Below are positions 12,901 to 24,900 of a stretch of 64,000 bases of DNA, piece after piece (the stretch's first letter is position 1; each line of letters opens with the position of its first letter). The stretch spans positions 20,342,927-20,406,926 of the forward strand of contig CM036767.1 of NCBI GenBank assembly GCA_020796225.1, read 5' to 3'. The notes below the pieces were generated by a model. The model was not told the DNA's origin and did no database searches. It was given only the letters and a program-made list of their open reading frames with translations. Made by a program: the position numbers and the translations under genes. The stretch comes from Arion vulgaris (taxonomy: Eukaryota > Mollusca > Gastropoda > Stylommatophora > Arionidae).

Positions 12901-15900
12901 TGATGATTTTGGGCTAAATGTCGTTGTTCATTCATTTGTTGTTCTCTCAATAGATTTAACGAGTGCAGAGACAAGTTGCTTCCATATCTAAGGAAATGTG
13001 GCTTCAATCCCAAAACAGATGTCTATTTCATGCCTTGTTCAGGTCTTTCAGGGTCTTTCCTTACTGTTGTTCCAGATGAATCAATTTGTTCTTGGTACAG
13101 GTATGTGAAATTTAACTCTGAATATTGGACAGTGTAGTTTGTTAAATATTGTAGCAAGAAAAGATAGTCAAAAAGGAAGAAAGATAAGGCGGGATTTGCA
13201 AACTAAGTGTAGTTTTGTTGTGCTTTAAGTATAAAAAAAAGTAAAAATTAAGCTAACATCCAGTTGAACCATGGCCACTTAACCTTAAAAACCCCTTCTC
13301 CAGAGCAAAATCAGCACATATCAGAGTGATATTTTAAAAACACTATAATTTAGTACAATTAAGTGAACTCCTCCCACTACACCCATCTGTTCATAACACC
13401 CTTTACACTAGTCTTCCAGAATTACAGAACACATGCAGATTCTACAATTTGACGTTAGCTGCCCAAGAGGGAAAAACTCGCAGTCCTGGTTAGCAGAAGC
13501 AGCACAATTAAGTGCTGTATAATTTATTACCCCATCATATCTGTTATTCCTGCTTATTATATATTTGCGGAATACTAAATTGGTCAAAATTTACATTATA
13601 TGTTACAGGGTCATGACCGCAAATACTCTGTGTCATGTTGCCTGTTTTCCAGATTAATCTTATACGGCTTTAATATAAGCAAAATGCTGGCCACGCAAAA
13701 GATGGACCTCAGAGATAACAGGCGACGAAAGACACTATCTACGAGGCGCACACAAGGGTCCGTTTTAGAAATCTCTTCTTGACCTGATGCTGTGTGGCAA
13801 ACAGGATTGGAGAAAAGAAAGATTAAAACAATACTTCATCTAAATGATTGTTTCAATTTGATTCTTGGTTTGGTGTGAATTTTGGCCAAATTTGATAGAT
13901 ATCTTGGCACGGCCTGTGGCTCGCTAATGCAGTGTGTTTAGTATAAAGTAAAGAAATTATGTTCTGAACATGTGATATATTGGGGAATACAATGTCCATA
14001 TTTTTCTTTTGATAAAAACTAGTGATTTGGTTAACTGGTTCATGACTGCCCCAAATATGATGTACTGAGGCAAACTCACTAGCTTAGTGAAACAGCACAG
14101 ACTAAGCTACGAAATACTGAAGTTTATACAATATTAAAATATAGACTGAAAGTAAGCGAATAATAGAAAGGAGGGAAGGTAAAGTTCATGTTGACAATCT
14201 TTATGTTTTTCTGGTACACAGTTGAGGTCGGATCAACTAGAGTGCCATTGCTGTCTGAAAAATCTAATTTTCTGTGATATTGAATCAGGGATCACATCTA
14301 CCAATCAAGTGCACAGTATTATTATGGCTCTCAAAACTTAACTCTTAGTGGACCAGGCCAGATATGTATTTAGAGTAAAAAATGCCACATAGTGTAGCGT
14401 TTGGTCCACAAGGAGTTCAAGTTATGTCACAATACTCCACCTTTCCCAAATGTACCCACATTACAAGTAGGAATAGAAAGTCTAATTGTAGAAATACTAC
14501 TACTCTAATAATTTGTGTACATCATTTGACAATTATGTAACTATCTGCTAGTGATTATTAATAGTGGATGTGTTGTTAAACGATATATTCAGCTGTCAAT
14601 TATGAAACATTTAATTTATACATTTTATTTCTAGGGGGCCATCATTGTTGGAATATCTAGACTCTATGCCTCCAATCAGCAGAGCATTAGATGCAGCAGT
14701 TAGATTGCCCGTTGCAGATAGATATAAAGTAAGCATTTTGACTTTTCTCATTGATGCTACAAGAATTCTGTTCATGATTATTCATTTTGTTAAGCTAATT
14801 TTACTGCATGTGTTATCCTCCGTCTCTTCCTGTACATTTTAGCCATTGTAACTGGCTCTTAACACTTCCATGACTTTTTCGGACGCTAAATATTGACCAC
14901 TTGGTAAACCACTCTTTGGGATTTGTATGTGATCTGAACCTAAGAGCGATTTTATGTTGTGCCAGTTAGCCGCCTACAAGTAGGCCAGCACATTCAATTT
15001 ATTTTACTTACTAGGGCAGCTTCCTTGGTGGCACGGCACCACTCACCTAAGTCGCCTCTTATGATATAGTTTGTAGGTCGCAGTGGTACTATTCTTTGTC
15101 CCCATTGAGGGCCCCGGCAACACACATGTGACTTCTATGACAAAATATAATAAAACTAGGCTAATACAATTTGATTTTCATAGAATATCACATTCATATT
15201 TTGTTTTCTAGTCTTGTGACTCTTAGTTTGTATATTGTTCGTAATATTCTTGTTTTGTTCACTTCATAGTTCATTACTACTTGTAAGTTTAATCCAACAA
15301 TTTTAAAGTCCCATAAACATTTATCATTTCAACTTCTTTGTGCATTGCAGCACAACCTTACCCCACCTTGACATACTGTCACAGAGTGGTAGTGAAATGT
15401 GCTATATTAAAATGTGGTGTCAATTAGCAGCCAAGAACTATTGATGTTCTTAGCTGTCAGTCTCACCAGAACATAAGTTATTCTTCTTTATTGGGGGAGT
15501 GCGGGTCAAGAACCTTTTTGCGTTTTCATATTACTGTACGTTTATGGGCCTACCAAACCAATGTGCAACGTACACACGTTCTTGGCAAAGATCAAATATA
15601 TCACAGTGATTAAAATTGGTCGTAATGAAAGAACGCAAAGAAGAAGATATTACTGTAGTATTTGTGTAACAATTTAGAGTGATTATGACTTAGAAGAGTA
15701 GAAAAAGGTTAGTTTACAAAAATGTCAAATCGTTGCCATGGAAACAATACAAAATGGCCACCAAACACAAAATTTCAAATTCCTAAGCTTCTGAATCTAA
15801 TGAATGTAAATGAATTGTTTTCACTCTAAATTGAGCAATTGTAATATCTCAAATATTACACAAGCTTTTTAAGATATATAAAATATTACATTTGAAATAA

Positions 15901-18900
15901 AATTTTGGGTAAAAACACCATTAAAAGCTTTTTTATGACCTAATTCTGGTGGGTGTGTTTACCCAAAAATTTGAGAAATATTCAGGTTGACAAGTAAATG
16001 TGTACACAAGAATGAAATAGAAGAAATGTGGTTATTTGAAGTTTTTTATTGCACAACCTTACCCCACCTTGACCATGCTGTCACAGAGTGGTAGTGAAAT
16101 GTGCTATATAGAAATGTGGAGTTAATTAGCAGCCAAGAACCATTTATGTTCCTTGCTGTCAGTCACACCAGGACATTAATTATGTGTGCAAAAAGGAAAT
16201 ATCTCATTTGTTAAACAAACTAGTTACACATAAACACTTCATATGCTAGTAGCTGACACATAGAAAATGGCAGCTGAAGATTTGCTACAGCAGTGCCTAA
16301 CATGCTAGTAACAAAAATAGCTTATATGTCTGGCATCCACTGGCATCATTTTGGTGTAAACATGTTTTCGGCTGAAACCAGTTTCTTTCAGAACTATTCT
16401 TCAGTGACCCTGAAATGGATGTTTGGTAGGCCGTATCTCTGCAACAAGGCAGCACTTTCTGAGCATTTTGGTCACAATATTTGAGTCTTAGACAAGACAC
16501 TCTTTGCATATTGCAATTTTCTATATACCAGCTTTAGTTTCCCCAGTCTCACATCTTATAATCAGAGTGGGGGACTGCCTAGAGTAGTTGATAGTAGCTC
16601 GACCTGCTAGCTGTGAGACGCCTCATGGCTCGGGTTCGAACCTACTGTCCGGCATTTGTTCGAGTCCCTGGTCTTACTCAGGACGATAACGTGAATACCT
16701 CTGAAGTCTGAGAAAATCTGCCTGTATGGCGAGGAATACTAATTACGAGTACATTGAGCACACGGCTGCCAGTGTAAAGTAATTTACAATGTGCTGCTGC
16801 TGCCATTGTAAGAAATTGGAAAAACGAATTTTCACGCAAAATTCAGTTTCAGAGATGAAACTTCGTCTGAGTTGAAAGCGGACGAAAGAAAAAAAAATGT
16901 TCTTGACCATCACTTGTTTGCATCACTTGTTTGCTGATTTGCACCAGCTTATGTATGCCCCGTTGAGAAATATTCAAGTTGACAAGTATATGTGTTTACA
17001 AGAATGAAAAATAAGAAATGTGCTTATGTGAAGTGTTTTACTGCACAACCTTACCCCACCTTGACATACTGTCACAGAGTGGTAGTGAAATGTGCTATAT
17101 TGAAATGTGGAGTTAATTAGCAGCCAAGAACTATTGATGTTCCTATCTGTCATTCACACCAGGACATTAGTGCAAATAGCAAAATATTGCATATGTTAAA
17201 CTAGTTACAGATAGACACTTCATACACAAGTAGCTGGCACAACATTCGAGTCTTTGACAAGACACACAAGTTCCCCACATTGTAATTGTATTTGACTAGG
17301 TTTAGGTTTCCCTGTCCAGTATCTTATAGGCTGAGTAGGGTCTTGACCATCACTAGTTCACTGACTTACACCTTCTTATGTATACCCTTAATGTAGAAAT
17401 ATTTCAATTGACAAGTAAATGTGTACATAAGAATGAAAAGTACAAATGTGGTATTTTTACTGCACAACCTTACCCCACCTTGACATACTGTCACAGAGTG
17501 GTAGTGATATGTGCTATATTGAAATGTGGTGTTAATTAGCAGCCAAGAACTATTGATGTTCCTAGCTGTCAGTCTAACCAGGACATTGGTTATCATAGCC
17601 AGTCATATCTGGACAAAAATGTCTTGAAATCTGATGCACTGGCCCACAGACTTGAACAATTAACCAGAAATCATAGACGGTGACATAACAATCAAGGACA
17701 CAAGCATCTGTATATTTAATTATTATAGTCTGCCTAACCAGGGGTGTCGTTTGTTTTTTTATGTATGAAAATATTGTGATATCAAGTCGACGCAAATAAA
17801 GAAAATGAAACAGATGACAGATCAACTAAAGAAGTCAATTGAACATAGAGCGTTCATGTCACTTGAAAGAAGATGCATTTGACTAGCTCCATAGATGATC
17901 AATAGTCTTACAATTTAGACTACAGGTAGATTGAGATACATATTAAACAAACCGAACCTATGAGCTTCTGAAGAGTTTAACTAACACTGATAAATTATCA
18001 GTTGAACAACTGTTACGGCATTCTCTAACATAAAAGGAACAACTGTTAAAGCAGTTCCCACCACACAAGGAACAACTGTTAAAGCAGTCTCCAAGGAACA
18101 GTAGTTCCCTACATAAAAGAAACAACTGTTACAACAGTCCTTCACATACAAGTTACCAAATAGATTTCATCTGCAGCATTTCCGGAAATAGGATAAAATC
18201 TGTGGCAGACCACATCATCTTTCTAAAACAGCGTTTAAAAGTATCCACAAAAATTATAATTTAAAGTGTTTTTGTTGCACAACCTTACCCCACCTTGACA
18301 TACTGTCACAGAGTGGTATTGAAATGTGCTATATTGAAATGTGGTGTTAATTAGCGGCCAAGAACTTTAATTTCTGAGCTGCCAGTCACACCAGGACATT
18401 AGTTATCGTGTATACAAATAGCAAACATCTGTAGAACAATTTGTACTTTTTCAGAGTATTTTAATTATGGCCTGTACAATAATAATTTTGTATTGTTTCA
18501 GGACATGGGCACCATTATCTTGGGAAAAATTGAATCTGGAGTGGTCACAGCAAATCAAAAGCTTGTCATGATGCCCAACAAGGTAAATAGATAGATCCCA
18601 TTCATTTTGAATTAACTGACTGGAATATTATTGCAGCATGTCTTCTCATTCTGTCTGTGATGCTAGTGTATGAGGTGAGAACATTTGGCTTCCTTCCTTC
18701 CTTTCGTTCGCTTGAAATATGTCTATATATTCAATGTTGTCTCTTGTATGAACTTCACTGTCTTTTGTAGCTCACACAGAGGTCTGTGTAGTTTTATGTC
18801 GAGTGTTGTTTCGTTAGGCCAGTGAGTTTGCCTCAGTGTATCATATTTGGGGCAGTCTTGAAGTATGTGCTCTGCAGTCTGGTTTGCCTGTACACATGGC

Positions 18901-21900
18901 TGAATTGCCAATCTTGAATTTTGTATACATGTGGCTGCGGAGCCGATTGTGTCCTGTTCTAAGGCGCAGAATCACAACTTGTTCCAATCTGCTCATATTA
19001 TAGTAATCGTCTTGTGTTGGTATTTGTGGCTTCTCATTGATTTAATCATCCTTTTCTTTTGGTGGTAGGTAACTGGCACATCCGGCTGCTCTCCTGCAGC
19101 ACCTTCCTTGGAGAATCGGTCTGCTGTTTCATTTCCTGGTATTCCACAGTGAGAGAACATTTGGCTGACTTTTAAGTTAAAAACCACACTATAACAACCA
19201 TAACTACTTCTTTGCGTTCGGTTTCAAATGCTCGTCTAAACCATGAGATGGGTTACCTCTATGAAGCTACATGTCAATTGGAGTTTCTCACAAGCTCCAC
19301 ATAGCATGCTCTGTAAGCTTTGTTTATGAGGCCATGTTTTGTTTCGTTGGTGTATGTATGATGGACATGGCTGCAGGATGTGCTCTATGTTTATGTCTGA
19401 CATGCAATCTGAGCAGGCTTCATTCTGTGCATGTGATGGTTGAACCTGTAGTGACCTGTTCTTAGGTGAAAGATTGTTGTGTGTTGTTTTCTGTTGAGAT
19501 CTTGTGGGTTTAAGGGGGACTCTGGTCTGGAAACTTTTTTCGTTGCTTTCATATTAATGTAGATTTTGTATTACAATTTTGAGATATTATGACTTAAAAG
19601 AGTAGGAAAAGTTTATAGTTTTCAAAAATATGTCGACGTGTTGCCATGGAAACAATAAAAAATGGTCACCAAACACAAAATTTGTACCCAAGTCCTGTGA
19701 GGGAATTTTTACCCAAAAATTTATTTAAAAATCAAATATTTAATATATCCTAAAAATCATGTGTAATATTTTAGATATTACAATTCGCACCTTAGAGTGA
19801 AAACAGAATTCATTTACATTCATTAGATTCAGAGCCTTAGGGATTTGAAATCTTGTTTTTTGGCGGCCATCTTGTATTGTTTCCATGACAATGCTTTGAC
19901 ATTTTTATTTTTACTAATTTTTTTCTACTATTCTAAGTCATCTTTCAAAATGGTTATACAAAGTTTACATTAATGTGAAAACAACGAAAATAGCTTCATG
20001 ATCCCTCATACCACCGAATCCCCCCTTAAATGAACATGTTTAGAAACTCACATTACAACTTATTCATACAACATTTTAACTTCTATGTGTGTCTCTTTTA
20101 GTCAATTGTTAAGGTGATGAACATTGTGTCAGATGAAGAAGATAGTGAAGATGCAATGCCAGGAGAAAATGTCCGATTAAAAATCAGTGGTGCTGAAGAA
20201 GAGGTAAGTGCTGCTTTATGAGAATGTTCATTTGTTATATATTTTGACTTTGTCACAATCAATAATACTGTCTAATTAAGATTAAAAACAGATGATGTGA
20301 ACAACTCTTTGCCTGTGATGATCATAGTTATCCCTGTCTTACATCATACATTTATAATGGGGACATAATTTATCTGAGGCACAATTTCACTTGAAAGTCT
20401 TCTTTTTCTGCATTCAGGTCATCAAGCTTGTCTCTTTCTGTTCCATTTTCTTCTATATAGAAGTGTTGGTAGGGAGGAGGGAATGTGGTGATCTTGTGTG
20501 TGCTTGTTCTAAGGCATTTTGTAAGCTGTTATTCATTTTCTTATGGCTGTTCTTGATGATGTCACTCCCATCTTTTGCGTGCTCTTCCTTTTGATGTGTA
20601 CTCATTATACTTTTTCAGTGTTCTAGTCAATACCAGGACATTCTTGTCAGGTGTCCAAACCATTTGTTTCTTTTATGAATTGAATGACTGGTTTTGCATC
20701 CAGTCTTCTTCTATGCGTTCGTTCTTTTCGACCAATTTTAATCACTCTATGTGATATGTTTGATCTTTGCGAAGAACAGGTAAATGTTGCACATTGGTTT
20801 GGTAGGCCCCTAAACGCATAGACTTCTACATGTTTAGGACATGTGCATTCTCTTATGACATACATGGCAGATAACAGTGGTTCTATTCTTTACACTCCAA
20901 ATTTGGGCCCGGTAACCACTCGGGTGAAGTCTTCTTATTCTCACTGCTGCAGCTCTTCTAAGACACCTCTAAGAAATATCTAAGATTGCTACCAAACTAA
21001 AAAAAACACCAGAACTTGTAACACAGTGCTTTTTGATTGTCACCAATTTCAGAAACAGAAAACTGTTAGCAAAGATTGCTATTTGATTATTTAGCATCAA
21101 TTTGCTAGCTGCTGAATATATTAATTATCAGTGTTTCAGTTCATGTGCACAACTAATACTGCCTGTGATGATCATAGTTATCCCTGTCTTACACATTTTC
21201 TATGGGGACATTAGCTATCTGAGGCATAATTTCACTTGTTTCTGGAGTGAACACAGGGAGAATGAGTATTTATATATTATATATAATTTAGGGGTGGGGG
21301 ATAGCTGTGATAGTGTATCAGTTAGTGGTGCACTTGTTTGTAGGCGCACGGTTACAGTATCAAATTTCCGTACAAACTGCTCTCAGGTCAACCCAGCCTC
21401 AAGTGGGTACCAGAGAAATAGTGGAAAGGGATGGTGGCTACTTACCCATTGTCAGCTCAATAAAAAAAAATTCATTTCATGTAATGAATATAGATTGTGT
21501 TGCCTCCTTTCTAACTAGAAAAATTCCTTGAAGTTGATTTGCCAATTATTATTGTCTTCAAACTTTTACAGAAATATTGACTGACATAGATATCATGGAG
21601 CTATTATAGAGATATCATTTATCAGTTGTCTCTAAATGTCTAACAAATCTTGCCTATGATGATCACAGTTATCCCTGTCTTACACACTATACGTTATATG
21701 GGGACAGTAGTTATCTGAGGCACAATCTCACTTGTTTCTCAAGTGAACACATGTGGAATTGTTTTCAGATGTATATTGTCTACAACTTGAGGGAGAGCTG
21801 TGATTGCGTATCAGTTAGTGCACTTGCTTCATAGGTGGAAAATTACAGTATCAAGTCTCATACTGTGTTTAGTTTATTTTTACTACAAACTGCTCTCATA

Positions 21901-24900
21901 TCAACCCAGCCTCAAGTGGGTACCAGAGAAACAGTTGAAAGGGAAGGTTGCTGGCATGATAGTGACTGTGTACTCATCAGCCCATTAAAAAATGTAATTA
22001 ATACACATTGTTCTGTGACCTTTCTAGCGTGAAGCATTTCTTGGGAAGTTCACTTGCCCATTACATATCCCTGTCTTACACACTATACGTTATATGGGGA
22101 CAGTAGTTATCTGAGGCACAATCTCACATAGTTTGTTCGATCTGAAAACTTGATTTTTAATACTATTGTTGAGAACTTCAGCTGCAAAGCTGGTCATTCT
22201 TTTGTAGTCAATGTCAATTGGTATATTTATTATCGAGAGATTTTCTATAACATGTTATAGAAGAGCCTTCAGCACCTGATTGTTTCAACACAACTTTATC
22301 AATTGTATCATAGTAGCTTCACGTCTTCTCAGGGAAATATGAAGGAAAAAAGGAACATGGTGTGTATTCTCTGCTATCTTTGGCAACTTTCCAAATATAG
22401 TAAAGAAAAAGTAAAAGAACATATTTTTTATCCCATACGGTATACTGGGGAATATGTTGTTAGGTCTATATTTTTTATAACCAGCGATACACCATGGGTG
22501 ATATGGTCCTCTTTATTTCCCAGTGTTTTCTCTGATACCCATTTGAGGCTGGGTTATTTCCCAGTGATAAAGATATACCACTTGTATGTTGTCGATATGT
22601 CTAACAAATATTGCCTGTGATGATCACAGTTATCCCTGTCTTACATATTTTCTGTGGGGACATTAGCTATCTGAGGCATAATTTCACTTGTTTCTGGAGT
22701 GAGTAAAGAGAAATTTATATTTAAGAAATATATTTATATATAGTGTATGCAATTGGTTGGAAAACAGGATAGTGTTATGTCAGGGCAATTAATTGCTTTG
22801 CAGACAAAAGGTTACGTTATCAAATTTCATACTTCAGTGTTTTTTCTCGTTTTTAATATTACAAACTTCTAGGTGGACGGTGTAATGGTGACTGCATACT
22901 CACAGTCAGTCCAAATAAATGTTTCATTTCATGTAATTATTCACATTGTTTTACCACCCTTCTAACTTGAAGCATTGCTTGAAAAGTCCACTAGCTCATT
23001 ATTATTATTATCTTGAATATTTTTACACATGTATTGTCTGACCTTGATGGCGAGGAGATAGTACAAAGATACCACTTATATGTTGTCGGGATACATCTAA
23101 CAAATCTTGCCTATGATGATCACAGTTATCCCTGTCTTACACACTATATGTTATATGGGGACAGTAGTTATCTGAGGTACAATCTCACATAAATTGTTAT
23201 ATATGAATATTTAACTAGATTGTTAATATTGCTTTTGGGTTATTGAGACCTTTAGCTGATATGCTGGTCGCTCTTTTGTAGTCAATGTCAATTTGTGTAC
23301 TTGGTAGCTAGAGATTTTCCTTATCATGTTGGTATAGAGCAGACTTGAGTGAGCATTTGATTGTTTCAACACAATAGAACCTTCACCTCTTGTTCACAGT
23401 GAGATGTGAAGGGAAAAAGGACAAAATAGTCTGCAATTTCTTCTATCTTGGTAGCTATATAAAAATCGGTTATCAGTTCTGATTTATAAAAATATAGTAA
23501 AGATAAAGTAAAAGAAATTGTTTTTATACCAGAATGTATTTGAGGAATATGTTGTTAAGGTCCATATTTTTTTTTAACCAGCATTTCACCATGGGTGATA
23601 TGATCACCATCAAGATGGTCATCTTTATTTCCCAGTGTTTCTCTGATACCTATTTGAGGATGGGTTATTTTCCAGTGTTTCTCCAATACCCATTTGAGGA
23701 TGGGTTATTTCCCAGTTTTTCTCTGATACTCATTTGAGACTGGGTTATTTTCCGGTGTTTCTCTGATACACATTTGAGGCTGGGTCAACCTGAGTCGTTA
23801 TGGTCAGTTCTGATTTTTCTCATCGAACCAACATGTCATATTAGAAACATGTATCGCTGACAGAAATTATTAAATTATAGAAATTCAGAGCTCTACTTCC
23901 AATATTTAGATTGTTGTCAATCTCAGAAACAGAAAACTGTTTGACAAAGATTGCTATTTAGTTATTTATCATCAATTTGCTAGCTGATGAATATATTATC
24001 AGTGTTTCAGTTTGTGTTCATGTGCACAACTAATATTGCCTATGATGATCATAGTTATCCCTGTCTTACACATTTTCTATGGGGACATTAGCTATCTGAG
24101 GCAGAATTTCACTTGTTTCTGGAGTGAACACACGGAGAATTTGTGCTAACAATTTTTTTGGGAAAACTAGTACCTTATCTTGCGAAAACCGGAGGGGAAT
24201 ATAACAAGAAGGGTCCTTGCCGGAACCCGCAGGGACAGCGAAAGAAGGGGAGGCCGAGAATACATGGAGACGAGATTTGGAGGCGGAGATCAACAATATA
24301 AAGAAGAGCTGGAGGGAGCTGCAGGAGATAGCTAGAGATAGGAAGACTTGGCATGAGTTGGTTGAGGGCCTATGCCCCAACCCGGGTAAAAAGGCAAAGA
24401 GAGAGAGAGAGTACCTTATCAGTTAGTGCAATTGCTTCGTAGATGCAAGGTTACATTATAAATTTCATACTTGGTTGTGTTCATTTTTTTAAATTTTACA
24501 AACTTTTAGTTGGGTTACTACTTACTCATCATTTCATTTAATGAATACACCTTGTTTTGCAACCCTTCTAACTTGAAGTATTCCTTGGGAATGCCACTTG
24601 CCCATTATTATTCTTGTCTTAACATCTTTTTAGACATGTATTGCCCGACATAGATTACAGGGAGATATTATGCAGATACCATTTATCAGTTGCCTGTACA
24701 TTGCTAACAAATCTTGCCTGTGATGATCACAGTTATCCCTGTCTTACACACTATACATTATATGGGGACAGTAGTTATCTGAGGCACAATCTCACATAAA
24801 TTTTTCTATATGAATATTTAACTAGATTTTTAATATTGCTTCTGGGTTATTGAGAACTACTGCGTAGCTGGTCGCTTCTTTGTAGTCAGTGTCAATTTGT

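Noticed and set aside
21195..21220. A second guide upstream of the D box in the C/D snoRNAs (ACATTAGCTAT)
   Set aside because: Only a partial match to the 18S AGCUAAUACAUG segment with a mismatch near the modification point, and the canonical copy has no room for a second guide.
21102..21518. 138-codon ORF over a snoRNA copy and SINE H remnant
   Set aside because: Runs through snoRNA and repeat sequence in intron 12; explained by those features.
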